Numbered from the stretch's first letter, positions 1-9,822 are shown. The stretch is 64,000 nt of DNA from Pedobacter sp. WC2423 (GCF_040822065.1 NZ_CP162005.1:2356001-2420000), one strand, 5' to 3'. Numbers and translations: made by a program. Notes: a model not told the origin generated them from the sequence alone.

Positions 1-1697
1 TAAATCCCATCCTCGCCTGCAATTACTTTCTGATCACTCAGAATATCGATGACATCAGTTCCCTTGTTTAAGGAATATAACTTCTGTACATAGTAATTTG
101 GGGTACCATATATAGCTAAATTATCTACCCAAATCATATCAGGCGTCCATTGCCAGCCATCGGCATGTGCAAATAAAGGTGCGTAAGAAGCCATATGTAC
201 CACCGCTGCGTTTCTTTCCAAACCGGTCATAAATGCGGCTTCGGCAATGGCACATTCCCAATTATTTTTGTTGGTTGGTTTAGCAATTCCATCACTTTGC
301 GCAGCATACTCACCTGCAAAGACTTTCGATCCATTTCTATCGTAATTGTCATATCGCTTGGCATTGGCTAAAAACCATTGAGGTGAGCGGTAATAATGTT
401 CATCAATGATGTCTGCTTTCATTTTCCTTAAGGAAGTATTGAGCAGATCAAAACGTGCTCCGTCAGGATCAGTTCCAGAACTATTGATCAGCTTAATCTC
501 CGGATATTTACTTTTAACGGCTTTAGTGAACAACTCTAGGCGCTCTAAATACTGCGGGCCCCAATTTTCATTACCAATTCCGAGCATTTTTAAATGAAAA
601 GGTGCTGGATGCCCCATTTCTGCTCTGACTTTGCCCCATGGTGTGTTCACATCTCCGTTAGCAAATTCAATCAGGTCTAATGCATCCTGAATATAAGGAT
701 CAAGTTCATCTAATGGCACCAGTTCAGCTGTATTAAACTGGCAGGACATCCCACAGTTCAGAATAGGCAGCGGTTCTGCACCAATATCTTCAGAAAGCTG
801 AAAGTATTCATAAAATCCGAGTCCGAAGGTCTGGTAATAATCAGGCGCAGGCCGATGTGCAAATTCTGAATTCCAGCGGTTGACAATCAGCTTCCTGTTT
901 TCAACAGGGCCTATTGTTTTTTTCCACTGATAGCGGGTAGACAGGTCATGTCCTTCTACTATGCATCCGCCTGGAAAACGGATAAAGCCAGGTTTCATAT
1001 CTGCCAGGATCTGCACCATATCTCCACGCAGGCCGCCTTTTCTGTTCTTCCAGGTATCCCCCGGAAATAAAGAGATCTGATCGAGGTCTATCTGGCCAGC
1101 TCCTTCAAACCAAAGGTTGAATTTTGCTTTATTGACAGTCTGGTTTGCAGTAAAAGTTACAGCTTGTTTTTTCCATTGACCATTACTTGTTTCCGGAACA
1201 AGAACAGCACTTCCCAGTACTTTCCCCGTACTGTCAATCAGTTCAGCATGTAGTTTTACTGCTGGAGAAGATTGCCTGTAAAACACTGAAAAATCATAGG
1301 AAAGCCCTTTTTTAACACCTATTCCTTTGAATCCTTCATTCGTAATATTTAAATCAGTCTTATTTTTTCCTCTGGAAATAACCCTGAGGTAACGCGGATT
1401 ATCAGCATCTTTTTCACCTTTATTCAATACAAGCAGGTCACCTTCCTGAATTTTACTTCCCTGGATAGTCCAGCCCATTAATGGCTTGTAAAATTCGAAA
1501 GAACGGTTTTTAATCAACTCTGCATAAATACCTCCGTCTGCGCCCATATTGATGTCCTCAAAAAACACCCCCCACATTTCGGGCTGTACTTTAGCGGTGA
1601 TCTTATCTGGGTTAACAGCAATCGTTGTATTTTTCTGTGCCATCACATTCAGTAAACTGAACGTGGCAATTGCGGTAAAAAAGCATCTTTTTAGCAT
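1..1697 (-). CDS. GH51 alpha-L-arabinofuranosidase with carbohydrate-binding-like insert (3' end outside window)
   Basis: Secreted exo-enzyme that should release terminal alpha-L-arabinofuranose from arabinan, arabinoxylan or arabinogalactan side chains. About 565 residues are visible; the C-terminus lies beyond the left edge. The ATG at 1695-1697 has AGGAG 6-8 bases upstream and begins a signal peptide (MLKRCFF..., ending near VMAQ). Residues 35-60 carry the WGVFFEDINMGADGG signature of the plant/AbfA-like GH51 branch. A beta-sandwich insert of the CBM4/9 type follows at about 60-205, then the TIM barrel. The acid/base is E377 in GIGNENWGP and the nucleophile is E463 in VFAGEYAA. It is the last visible gene of the SusC-SusD-GH51-GH51 operon and lies 95 bp after the previous enzyme. 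The family and catalytic residues are read directly; the exact polysaccharide is inferred. Confidence 0.9.
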   Translation of the reverse strand, partial: MLKRCFFTAIATFSLLNVMAQKNTTIAVNPDKITAKVQPEMWGVFFEDINMGADGGIYAELIKNRSFEFYKPLMGWTIQGSKIQEGDLLVLNKGEKDADNPRYLRVISRGKNKTDLNITNEGFKGIGVKKGLSYDFSVFYRQSSPAVKLHAELIDSTGKVLGSAVLVPETSNGQWKKQAVTFTANQTVNKAKFNLWFEGAGQIDLDQISLFPGDTWKNRKGGLRGDMVQILADMKPGFIRFPGGCIVEGHDLSTRYQWKKTIGPVENRKLIVNRWNSEFAHRPAPDYYQTFGLGFYEYFQLSEDIGAEPLPILNCGMSCQFNTAELVPLDELDPYIQDALDLIEFANGDVNTPWGKVRAEMGHPAPFHLKMLGIGNENWGPQYLERLELFTKAVKSKYPEIKLINSSGTDPDGARFDLLNTSLRKMKADIIDEHYYRSPQWFLANAKRYDNYDRNGSKVFAGEYAAQSDGIAKPTNKNNWECAIAEAAFMTGLERNAAVVHMASYAPLFAHADGWQWTPDMIWVDNLAIYGTPNYYVQKLYSLNKGTDVIDILSDQKVIAGEDGI

Positions 1698-1792
1698 TTT
1701 ATTTTTCTCCTTTTAATCGTTCTGTAGTCATTTGTATCCGTTATTTAAAATGCCTTTGAAAATCCATTCGTCTCATTTTTTTCATCAGCCCG

Positions 1793-3340
1793 TTATTCTA
1801 ATTCCAGTACGACAATAGAGAATGGCGGAACTTTTACTGTTAATTTACCTGCTTTCAGATTTGCACCTTTAAATTCAGCCGGTTTTACAAAATCTGGTTT
1901 TTCAAAAGTATTATGGTCATCTGCTTTGGCCGAAGTTAAAATTCTGCCGCGGACAGTTTTATATTCTGCACCACTCAAAATAATCTCTATGGATTCACTT
2001 TTATTCCTGTCGATATTAACTGCCGAAATATGCGTCAAGCCTTTTGCATCTTTAGAAGCAGATACCGATACAGCTGGTAATTTTTCATTGCCTACCACAT
2101 AATCATCACTTTTCACTACTACCGGAAGTAAGGTCGCATCCTGATGGACTTTATACATTTCCATCACATGATAAGTTGGAGAGAGGAGCATTTTTTCCTT
2201 ATTAGTCAAAATAACAGCCTGAAGTACATTGACGCATTGTGCAAGATTCGCAATCTTAACCCGGTCATTATGGTTGTTAAAAATATTAAGGGTAGTTCCT
2301 GCAATCATCGCATCACGCATCGTATTCTGCTGATATAAAAATCCGGGATTTGTGCCAGTTTCTACGTCAAACCATCCACCCCATTCATCTACTACCAGAG
2401 CTATTTTTTTCTTCGGATCATACTTATCCATAATGGCAGCATGTTTGGTAATGAGTTCATCCATACGCAATGCTGTTTTCATCGTTTCGAAATATTGCTG
2501 TTCAGTAAAACCAACAGCAGGGCCTTTTTTATCCCAGCTTGGAAAAGAGTAATGGTGTAAAGCAATACCATCCATCATTTGCAGCGGAATACCTTTCATT
2601 AAGGTTTCTGTCCAGTGGTAGTCATCCACGTTAGCTCCGGATGCAATTTTAAACAGGTTTCTACCCTCCATAAATGTAGCATATCTGCGGTATTCTCCAA
2701 CATAATATTCCGGGGTCATATTTCCTCCGCATCCCCATGCTTCATTTCCTACGCCCCAGAATTTCACATTCCATGGTTTTTCCTGACCGTTTTTCACCCT
2801 GAGGTCAGACATTGGACTTTTACCTTCAAAATTAACATACTGTACCCAATCTGAAAGCTCTTGTACTGTGCCACTACCTGTATTTCCGGCAAGATAAGGT
2901 TCTGTACCCAGTAGTTTACACATATTCAGAAAGTCATGGGTACCAAAACTATTATCTTCGGTTACCCCACCCCACATCGTATTTACAATGGATGGCCGCT
3001 GACCTTTCGGCCCTACTCCATCTTTCCAATGGTACCGGTCTGCAAAACAACCGCCCGGCCATCTTAAGTTTGGAATATTCAGGTTTTTTAAGGCTGCAAT
3101 AATATCATTTCTTACGCCTTGGGTATTGGGTATAGCAGAGTTTTCTCCTACATAAAATCCATCGTAAATACAGCGGCCCAGATGTTCTGCAAAGTGCCCG
3201 TAAATATGTTTACTAATCTGTCCGGAGGGTTTATCTGCGCTTAAAGTTACCGTAGTTTGTTGTGCGGTCAGCAATTGGCTATTGCCCAACATAAGCAGGG
3301 ATATACCTAGTGTTTTGATTATATTTTTTTTGAACATCAT
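1793..3340 (-). CDS. GH51 alpha-L-arabinofuranosidase, compact form with signal peptide
   Basis: A 515-residue alpha-L-arabinofuranosidase of the compact bacterial GH51 type: TIM barrel plus C-terminal beta-sandwich, without the insert of its downstream neighbour. The N-terminal signal peptide (cleavage near LLTAQQ, residue 26) suggests it acts in the periplasm, whereas many GH51 relatives are cytoplasmic. Landmarks are YGHFAEHLGRCIYDG at about 47-61, LRWPGGCFAD at 92-101, acid/base E200 in GVGNEAWGCGG and nucleophile E319 in VVDEWGGW. It starts 21 bp after the SusD gene, so it is surely co-transcribed. Two ATGs are adjacent at the start and the upstream one is used here. Probable role: removing arabinose from oligosaccharides imported by SusCD, feeding the araBDA pathway encoded 21 kb to the right. 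Confidence 0.93.
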   Translation of the reverse strand: MMFKKNIIKTLGISLLMLGNSQLLTAQQTTVTLSADKPSGQISKHIYGHFAEHLGRCIYDGFYVGENSAIPNTQGVRNDIIAALKNLNIPNLRWPGGCFADRYHWKDGVGPKGQRPSIVNTMWGGVTEDNSFGTHDFLNMCKLLGTEPYLAGNTGSGTVQELSDWVQYVNFEGKSPMSDLRVKNGQEKPWNVKFWGVGNEAWGCGGNMTPEYYVGEYRRYATFMEGRNLFKIASGANVDDYHWTETLMKGIPLQMMDGIALHHYSFPSWDKKGPAVGFTEQQYFETMKTALRMDELITKHAAIMDKYDPKKKIALVVDEWGGWFDVETGTNPGFLYQQNTMRDAMIAGTTLNIFNNHNDRVKIANLAQCVNVLQAVILTNKEKMLLSPTYHVMEMYKVHQDATLLPVVVKSDDYVVGNEKLPAVSVSASKDAKGLTHISAVNIDRNKSESIEIILSGAEYKTVRGRILTSAKADDHNTFEKPDFVKPAEFKGANLKAGKLTVKVPPFSIVVLELE

Positions 3341-3361
3341 GACAAGATTTATGGGTGGGAT

Positions 3362-4915
3362 TTAGTTTGCGGGATTACGTTTCAAATTAGGATTAACATT
3401 GAGTTCTGAAAGTGGAATTGGCAAATATTCTTTGCCTGGAGTCCAGGTATTAAAATCTGCATCGTGCGCTTTCAACTCTGCCAGTTTAGCGGGATCATAC
3501 AGCCATCCCCATCTGATAATGTCATTGATCCTGATAGATTCAATCGAAAATTCCAACGCACGTTCATGTGCCAGCTGCGTTCTCATCTGTACTTGATTCA
3601 TCCCAGGGCTGGTGGTACTCAGATCTGGCAGATTTGCTCTGTTTCTTACCTGCTGGATATAAGTATAAGCATCTGCAGTATTTCCCATCTCGTTTAAAGC
3701 CTCCGCATACATGAGCAGTATGTCTGCATATCTGAGTATCCTGTTATTAATTCCTGAGTTTTCCTGATCGTCATTTCCTGGCCAGTTTAAGCCATCATGC
3801 GTATATTTTCTCGGATAGATTGCGGTTAAAGCAAAAGGCCATTTGTTTCCATAAACTGTAATGGAATTATCAGCAGGTTCATAGGAAGCAATAGTGGCCA
3901 GTAACCTTGGGTCACTTTTACCATCTTTAGTTTTTTCTATTTTGAATTCATTGTACATCCATCTGGTTGGCAGGAAATCTGAATAACCATAACCATCCAT
4001 AGCGTAAGTTCTTCCTACAGAGCTCACCTGTTTCCAGTTGGCATTGGGTTCACCTCCATAGTTCATCACCGTTCCGCCTACGGCATCTGGCTGACCAAAT
4101 TGTACTTCAAACAAGGATTCCACATTGTTTTCATTCACTTCTTTAAAGTTATCTCTGTAGTTAGCCATCAGCGCATATTTTCCCTTCTGGGCTCCATTGA
4201 TCAGCTCATTAAATTCAGCAGCAGCTTCCATCCATTTCTTTTTATACAAATATGCTTTACCGAGCATGCCTGTAGCTGCTCCTTTAGTAGCACGGCCAGT
4301 TTGTCCTGCATCAGGGCCGTTTAAGCCAGCATAAGTAACAGGAAGCACCTCTTTAGCAGCTTTGAAATCAGCAAAAATCTGTGCCCATAAAACTTCATCT
4401 GTTGCGGTAGGTGTACGGTATTTTGATTTATCAACCGGCAGTTCTAATGGAACAGGAATATCCCTGTAGGTATTCGCTAAATTGAATAAAGCCAGACCCC
4501 GTAAAAAATGTGCCTGCCCGATAATCCGCTTTTTCAATTCTTCATCCATAGCAATTGCAGGTACATTGATGATCACCTGGTTTGCACGCCAGATCAATTG
4601 GTAATGTGCTGCCCAGATCCACTGAACGGGTCCGGAATTAGAAGGGATACTAAAGTTTCCGACCTGTACCAGATCCCCCCAGGGACTGTCTCCTGCAAAA
4701 TCATCACCTCTTACATCGGTAAGGGCTGGAAACATCCGCATATAAGTACCATCCTGGATCAGACTATTATAGATCGCATTTACGCCGGTTTGTGCGTCAT
4801 CTGCCGTTTTCCAGTAAAGATCTATGGTCTTGGCATTGGGATTTTGCAGGTCGAGCTGTTTTTTACAACCTGTACTTAACAGGCCTAAAAGTATATAGCA
4901 TAATATTTTTTTCAT
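3362..4915 (-). CDS. SusD/RagB-family outer-membrane glycan-binding lipoprotein (PUL1)
   Basis: Surface lipoprotein that captures glycan and forms the lid of the SusC channel. It has 517 residues. A lipoprotein signal ends at Cys17 (LLSTGCKKQLDLQNP), followed by the TPR-rich SusD fold: WIWAAHYQLIWRANQVI near 100, GQAHFLRGLALFNLANTY near 135-155, and NRILRYADILLMYAEALNEMG near 390-410. The C-terminus ends in LPIPLSELNVNPNLKRNP, the usual SusD ending. It is 105 bp after susC and 21 bp before the first GH51 gene. Because both enzymes in the operon are arabinofuranosidases, arabinose-containing oligosaccharides are the likely ligand; this is inferred from context, as SusD sequences do not reveal specificity. 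Confidence 0.93.
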   Translation of the reverse strand: MKKILCYILLGLLSTGCKKQLDLQNPNAKTIDLYWKTADDAQTGVNAIYNSLIQDGTYMRMFPALTDVRGDDFAGDSPWGDLVQVGNFSIPSNSGPVQWIWAAHYQLIWRANQVIINVPAIAMDEELKKRIIGQAHFLRGLALFNLANTYRDIPVPLELPVDKSKYRTPTATDEVLWAQIFADFKAAKEVLPVTYAGLNGPDAGQTGRATKGAATGMLGKAYLYKKKWMEAAAEFNELINGAQKGKYALMANYRDNFKEVNENNVESLFEVQFGQPDAVGGTVMNYGGEPNANWKQVSSVGRTYAMDGYGYSDFLPTRWMYNEFKIEKTKDGKSDPRLLATIASYEPADNSITVYGNKWPFALTAIYPRKYTHDGLNWPGNDDQENSGINNRILRYADILLMYAEALNEMGNTADAYTYIQQVRNRANLPDLSTTSPGMNQVQMRTQLAHERALEFSIESIRINDIIRWGWLYDPAKLAELKAHDADFNTWTPGKEYLPIPLSELNVNPNLKRNPAN

Positions 4916-5020
4916 CAGTATCTATTTGCTTGTTTTTCGCAGTACTTATGTTTTTAATGGTCCTCAGGAGCACTGCGTGGTTAATGGTAATGAAGCTATC
5001 CTATCTCTGTTTTCTTAATT

Positions 5021-8000
5021 CTAAAACCGGGCTTGTAAACCCATCATCAGTGTTCTTGGCGTTGGAAAGGATCCTGGATCGTAACCGGGCTCAAACGGAC
5101 GGGTCTGTGCAAAATCAGGATTGTATCCTTTATAATACTGGAAGGTGTAAACGTTTTGCGCAGTTGCATAAACTCTGATAGATTGCAACCACTTCACTTT
5201 AAGCTTAGGAATCGTGTAGCCAAGAGAAATCGTATTGATTCTCAAATAATCCCCTTTTTGCAGCCAGTCTTTACGATCAGACTCTATTCCGTTCTGATTC
5301 GGATCATTTGCCGCCAGTCTTGGATATTCATTATTTGGATTTGCTGGAGTCCACCGGTTTAAAGCATCCTCATGATAATTGAGATAATCAGTAGTATGCA
5401 TCAGTGTACGATACAAAGATCCATTGATCAGGTTGCCCGCAGCACCAGACAGGAATAAAGTAAAATCAAAACCTTTATAGCCGGCAGTAAAATTCAATCC
5501 ATAATATACTTTAGGCAAAGAGCTGCCCAGATCAGTGCGGTCAAGATCATTGATTACGCCATCAGGTTTACCATCCGGGCCACTGATATCTTTAAATTTC
5601 AAATCGCCCGGAGCAGTAAAGGCATTTTGAAATGCATGGTTTTTAATCTCATCTGTGTTTTGGAAAACTCCTTCAACTACACGCCCGTAATGGCGGCCAA
5701 TTTCATGTCCGACAGTGTTGACAAATCCACCCACAATTCTGGAAGTTTCTCCACTGCTTAATGCCAGTAAAGTATTTTTCACTGTACTCAGATTACCTGA
5801 AACATTATAAGTGAAAGCTCCTTTATGGTTATGATAGCCAATATTAATTTCGATACCCGTATTTCTGATACTCGCTGCATTGGTTAACGGGGCAGTATCA
5901 TTAGAACCTACAGATGCAGGAATGGGTTCACCAATCAGCGCATCTGTAGCTTTATTATTATAATATTCAGCAGTCAGATCAATTGCTCCATCAAAAAAAG
6001 TGGCATCAATTCCAATATTTGATGTCGTTTTTGTTTCCCAATGGATATTTGGATCAATCACATTTGTTTGTGCTCCACCGGTCACTTTAGTTCCGTTGAA
6101 GTTATAGACAATGTTAGGATTAAGCAGTGCCAGATATCTGAAATCACCAATATTAGCATTTCCCAGCTGCCCGTACCCACCTCTTAACTTCAATTCTGTA
6201 ATCCATTTTGGCAGGTGAATAAATGCTTCTTTACTGATTCTCCAGCCTGCTGATATACCAGGGAAATTTCCATACTTATACCCATAACCAAATCTGGATG
6301 AGCCATCACGTCTGAAGTTTGCTGTCAGTAAATATTTGTCGTCATAATTATAGTTTAGTCTTCCAAAGAGCCCAAAAAAAGCATAAGGAGTAAGACTTCC
6401 GTCTACCGTTTTATTTGTTCCGTTTCCTAAAACAAGATAATTGGGATCTAGTTGTTCCGCATGTCCGGACCTGACCAGAGCTGTATTTTTATTGTAACTC
6501 ACCCCCAGGACTGCATTGAAAGTATGTTTATCAAATTTCTTATCATAAGTAAGTGTATTATCAACCAGGGCATTTGTATATGTTCTTGAATTATCGTCCA
6601 GACGGTTTACGGTTTGTTTGAAGAAAAATCCAAGATCAAATGTTGGCTGAAATGCAAAGTCACGTGCTACAGTTTTATCATAACCTGCATTGACTTTATA
6701 TTTCAGGCTGTGTCCGTTTAGATTCAATAACTGCGCTTCTGCCCATGCCACACCAAAAATCCGGTCAACTTCTGTAAAGTTTGTAAACATAGAATTCACA
6801 GCTGGTACATTTAAAGAAATCGCTCTTTCCCTGTCAGATTGTGTACCTCCATAACCATTAGGCATTGTTGGATCATAAACTAATTGTGTTGGAATGGCAA
6901 TGACCAGATCGTTGATCAGCGGAGGCCTGCCGCCTGTAAGTACATCTCCGCGAAAAGTCAATGAGTTTTCTTTGGAATGTGTATAGCTTAGTGATTGCCC
7001 GAATTTGAAAATCCCTTTGGACTGGGTGGTATTGATCCGTCCCGTATAACGGTTATAATCCGGTCCATTCCCCACAAAAGTACCTCCTTGTTTAAAATAA
7101 TCCAGAGATACGTTGAATGTGGAGTTTTCACCACCGCCAGAGAAATTCAGGTTATGGTTCATCCGGTACCCTGTTTTCAATCCTTCCTTTTGCCAGTCGG
7201 TGTCAATATTCCCTATATATTTTGGACTGGCCGGATCGTTTGCGGGTGCGATGGTCTGCCCTCCATTTAGTTGAGATTCATTATTCAATAACTGATATCC
7301 GGCACGGTTAACTACGGGTATTTTCTGCCAGATTTTATCTGCTCCAAAATAGGTGTTGTATTCAATGCTCAGCGGGCTGTTTTTCTTTCCTTGCCTGGTC
7401 GTAATAATAATTACCCCGTTTGCTGCTGCTGCACCATAAATTGCTGCCGCAGTTCCATCTTTTAAAACTTGCATGGATTCAATATCATTCGGACTAAAAT
7501 CACGCGGGGTATTAGATAGCATAATTCCATCTACTACATAAAGTGGCTGCTGATTATTAAAGGAGGCCAGTCCTCTGATACGAATAGTAGGTGAAGCGCC
7601 TGGTTGTCCATCGTTTGTCACCGCAATTCCAGCGGTTCTTCCTTGTAATAATTGTCCTATATCACTTGCAGAGGTTTTTTTCAGTTCTTTAGTATTGACA
7701 ATAGAAACAGAACCTGTCAAATCTTTTTTTAGCTGGGTCCCATAGCCCACTACCACCACTTCGCCTAATTCTTTTACACTTGGCTTCAATTGAATTGCAA
7801 GCTGGGGACGCCCGTTAATAGACACCTCCTGCGCAGTAAAACCGATAAGGTTAATAATCAGCACGTCATTTGAAACTGCCTGTATGGCAAAATTACCATT
7901 GGCATCTGAAGCTGTTGCACCAGCCTTTCCTTTTATTCTGATCGTAGCACCCGGTAAACCTGCACCACTTTCATCAGCTACTTTCCCTTTAACTGGTGAG

Positions 8001-8095
8001 GTTTGTGCCAGTACCATGGCCGATAAAAACAGCCCGGTCAGCAGCAGTCCAAACCGGACATAGCGAAAACTATTATTAAGTATATAAATATTCAT
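5021..8095 (-). CDS. SusC/RagA-family TonB-dependent transporter (PUL1)
   Basis: Outer-membrane beta-barrel that imports oligosaccharides using TonB energy. It has 1024 residues: a signal peptide ending near MVLAQTS (31), a carboxypeptidase-regulatory-like domain at about 34-110 (VKGKVADESGAGLPGATI), then a TonB-box/plug region from about 115 (LGEVVVVGYGTQLKKDLTGSVS) with IRIRGLASFNNQQPLYVVDG, and the barrel ending in LMMGLQARF. There is no N-terminal STN domain, so this copy is not built for sigma/anti-sigma signalling. It is the first gene of PUL1. The roughly 545-bp region upstream holds two AraR-type palindromes, indicating arabinose-responsive control. An alternative TonB-dependent substrate cannot be excluded, but the paired SusD and two GH51 enzymes argue for arabinosides. 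Confidence 0.94.
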   Translation of the reverse strand: MNIYILNNSFRYVRFGLLLTGLFLSAMVLAQTSPVKGKVADESGAGLPGATIRIKGKAGATASDANGNFAIQAVSNDVLIINLIGFTAQEVSINGRPQLAIQLKPSVKELGEVVVVGYGTQLKKDLTGSVSIVNTKELKKTSASDIGQLLQGRTAGIAVTNDGQPGASPTIRIRGLASFNNQQPLYVVDGIMLSNTPRDFSPNDIESMQVLKDGTAAAIYGAAAANGVIIITTRQGKKNSPLSIEYNTYFGADKIWQKIPVVNRAGYQLLNNESQLNGGQTIAPANDPASPKYIGNIDTDWQKEGLKTGYRMNHNLNFSGGGENSTFNVSLDYFKQGGTFVGNGPDYNRYTGRINTTQSKGIFKFGQSLSYTHSKENSLTFRGDVLTGGRPPLINDLVIAIPTQLVYDPTMPNGYGGTQSDRERAISLNVPAVNSMFTNFTEVDRIFGVAWAEAQLLNLNGHSLKYKVNAGYDKTVARDFAFQPTFDLGFFFKQTVNRLDDNSRTYTNALVDNTLTYDKKFDKHTFNAVLGVSYNKNTALVRSGHAEQLDPNYLVLGNGTNKTVDGSLTPYAFFGLFGRLNYNYDDKYLLTANFRRDGSSRFGYGYKYGNFPGISAGWRISKEAFIHLPKWITELKLRGGYGQLGNANIGDFRYLALLNPNIVYNFNGTKVTGGAQTNVIDPNIHWETKTTSNIGIDATFFDGAIDLTAEYYNNKATDALIGEPIPASVGSNDTAPLTNAASIRNTGIEINIGYHNHKGAFTYNVSGNLSTVKNTLLALSSGETSRIVGGFVNTVGHEIGRHYGRVVEGVFQNTDEIKNHAFQNAFTAPGDLKFKDISGPDGKPDGVINDLDRTDLGSSLPKVYYGLNFTAGYKGFDFTLFLSGAAGNLINGSLYRTLMHTTDYLNYHEDALNRWTPANPNNEYPRLAANDPNQNGIESDRKDWLQKGDYLRINTISLGYTIPKLKVKWLQSIRVYATAQNVYTFQYYKGYNPDFAQTRPFEPGYDPGSFPTPRTLMMGLQARF

Positions 8096-8401
8096 GAAAT
8101 CATTATTTAATTAGTGATTGATTAGCTGTTGTTAAGGTGTTTTTCGAATGACCGGCCGGTGAGTTGCTGCTTAATTTGAATAAGGGTATCATGAAGACAA
8201 CAAGTCTTGTGAAATATAAAGACAGAATGGTCGCTAAAGCAGGTTTAGCCTTTTTAGAGTTGCTCATAACAGGTTAATTATTTGCATGCATCCAGATTAA
8301 CCACACTCCTTTACAGACCTGGTGATTTCATCTATCCTTGCAAAATTTATATTTGGCCTAATCAATTTGATTGATTAATAATCGAATGTATAAAATAATT
8401 A

Positions 8402-8424
8402 TTAATCGTCAAATAGACGTTTAT
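8402..8424. promoter_or_regulatory. AraR operator candidate 1 (PUL1 promoter)
   Basis: A 23-bp imperfect palindrome of the form wTAAyCGT-N7-ACGTTTAT (left arm TTAATCGT, right arm ACGTTTAT). The same pattern occurs at 8428, 9867, 24293 and 24418, always upstream of genes for arabinose use or next to araR. It is centred 26 bp from candidate 2. That this is the AraR operator is inferred from its distribution and from the known AraR regulon logic in Bacteroides. Confidence 0.72.
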
Positions 8425-8427
8425 AAA

Positions 8428-8450
8428 ATAAATGTTAATTATACGTTTAT
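8428..8450. promoter_or_regulatory. AraR operator candidate 2 (PUL1 promoter)
   Basis: A 23-bp palindrome with left arm ATAAATGT and right arm ACGTTTAT around a 7-bp spacer. It differs from the araB-proximal copy at two positions. The 26-bp centre-to-centre distance from candidate 1 is about two and a half helical turns. Together the pair lies some 310-350 bp upstream of the susC start codon. Confidence 0.75.
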
Positions 8451-8470
8451 AATTATTTATAAACACATAA

Positions 8471-8513
8471 AAACCCGCATAAAACATATCTAAGGATAGC
8501 TTTTTGCGGGTTT
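8471..8513 (-). terminator. Rho-independent terminator of galM (minus strand)
   Basis: On the minus strand a 9-bp stem (AAACCCGCA / TGCGGGTTT) encloses further pairing (AAAA/TTTT and TATC-CTTA-GATA), and the 3' side runs into TTTTTATG. It lies 127 bp past the galM stop codon, in the correct orientation, and insulates galM from the PUL1 promoter. Confidence 0.7.
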
Positions 8514-8640
8514 AAAAAAATAAAAAACAGCAGAATAAATTAAATAAGATTTGGTAAAGTCTAAAATTAAAATCAATTAAAGTCTAAAAAATTAAGGGGC
8601 AGGTACTCATTTTCTTATAATAACAAACTTATGAGACCGG

Positions 8641-9822
8641 TTATTTCAGTGCCGAAAATTTATATACTGTAGTTGTTTGATATACTTTTCCAGGTTTCAA
8701 TACAGTAGCAGGAAATGAGGGCTGGTTGGGTGCGTCAGGAAAGTGCTGTGTTTCCAGACAAAAAGCAGAACGGTGAGCATAGCTCACTTTACCTTTACCA
8801 TCCTGATCTTTACCTGTCAGAAAATTACCGCTATAAAACTGAATTCCTGGTTCTGTTGTAAGAACTTCCATAGCAATGCCAGTTTTAGGACTCATGACTG
8901 TTGCTGCTTTACGCAGACCAGATCCGGATCTGAGTACAAAATTATGATCATATCCTTTTCCGTATTCCAGCTGTTCATTTTTATCATTAATTCTTTCGCC
9001 AATAAGGGTAGGTTTTGTAAAATCAAATGGTGTACCGCTTACTTTCTCAATTTTGCCGGTTGGAATTAAAGTTTTGTCAACCGGGGTATAGGCATCGGCT
9101 TCAATTGTTAATAAATGATCTGTGATCGTTTGATTTCCAGCACCATTTAAATTAAAATAGGCATGATTGGTTAGATTAACTATAGTTGCCTTATCTGTTA
9201 CTGCGCTATAGCTGATCATAAGCGCATTGTCATCAGTTAACTTATAACTCACTTTCACCGTTAAATTACCTGGATAACCTGCCTCATTATCTTTAGCAAG
9301 ATAACTCAGCTCTAAAGTTTGTGCATCTGTTTTTTTAGCCGTCCAGACTTTCGAATAAAATCCGTCAGCACCACCGTGCAATGTATTAGTTCCATCATTC
9401 ACTTGTAATTGATAAGATTTTCCGTCAAGAACAAATTTACCTTTTGCAATACGGTTACCATATCTGCCAATGATTGCACCAAAATAAGGTTCGCCTTTTT
9501 TCTGGTAAGATTTTAAACTATCATAACCTAAAACCACATCAGTCAATTTCTGATTCCTGTCTGGAACCAATAAGGAAACCAGACGGCCACCATAATTTGT
9601 GATTGCAGCTTCTGCTCCATTCTTATTCTTCAGTGTATACAAGGTTATAGCTTTGCCATCTATATTTCCTTCGAAACCACCGGCTTCCGGAATAATATAC
9701 TTTGAAACGGAAGCCGAATCGGTAGTTACAGATTTGGACTTCGGGCTGGAATTGCTTTCACACCTGGTTAAGGTGAGTAATAAAATAATGCTCAGATAAA
9801 TTAAATTATAGTTCTTGTTCAT
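8641..9822 (-). CDS. galM: Aldose 1-epimerase (mutarotase), lipoprotein form
   Basis: Interconverts alpha and beta anomers of aldoses, here most likely L-arabinose or galactose released in the periplasm. It has 393 residues with a lipoprotein signal (LLLTLTRC, Cys21), so it is membrane-anchored rather than cytosolic. Family landmarks: GGRLVSLLVPDRN near 78-90, GRYGNRIAKGKF near 118-129, NDGTNTLHGGADGF near 141-154, the catalytic-His motif NLTNHAYFNLNG near 215-227, and the catalytic-Glu motif FCLETQHFPDAPN near 355-367. It is divergent from araR with an AraR-type palindrome in the 130-bp gap, so arabinose control is likely. The epimerase fold and active-site motifs are clear; the sugar preference is inferred from context. 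Confidence 0.92.
   Translation of the reverse strand: MNKNYNLIYLSIILLLTLTRCESNSSPKSKSVTTDSASVSKYIIPEAGGFEGNIDGKAITLYTLKNKNGAEAAITNYGGRLVSLLVPDRNQKLTDVVLGYDSLKSYQKKGEPYFGAIIGRYGNRIAKGKFVLDGKSYQLQVNDGTNTLHGGADGFYSKVWTAKKTDAQTLELSYLAKDNEAGYPGNLTVKVSYKLTDDNALMISYSAVTDKATIVNLTNHAYFNLNGAGNQTITDHLLTIEADAYTPVDKTLIPTGKIEKVSGTPFDFTKPTLIGERINDKNEQLEYGKGYDHNFVLRSGSGLRKAATVMSPKTGIAMEVLTTEPGIQFYSGNFLTGKDQDGKGKVSYAHRSAFCLETQHFPDAPNQPSFPATVLKPGKVYQTTTVYKFSALK

Larger units (their letters stand above)
8096..8640. other. 545-bp intergenic region between susC (PUL1) and galM
   Basis: No convincing gene. It contains two AraR-type palindromes (8402-8450) and the galM terminator (8471-8513). On the minus strand between the operators and susC, TAAATTTTG near 8340-8348 resembles a Bacteroidetes -7 box (TAnnTTTG) with one extra base. 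If it is real, the susC leader is about 240 nt. The part from 8514 to 8640 is A/T-rich with nothing recognisable. A 28-codon plus-strand ORF at 8191-8277 looks fortuitous. Confidence 0.6.

Noticed and set aside
4938..4977. Inverted repeat CGCAGT...ACTGCG between susC and susD of PUL1
   Set aside because: Only six paired bases around a long loop; too weak to call a terminator or attenuator.
8191..8277. A 28-codon plus-strand ORF (MKTTSLVKYKDRMV...) in the susC1-galM intergenic region
   Set aside because: No ribosome-binding site, no recognisable domain, and it lies antisense in the presumed susC leader; probably fortuitous.
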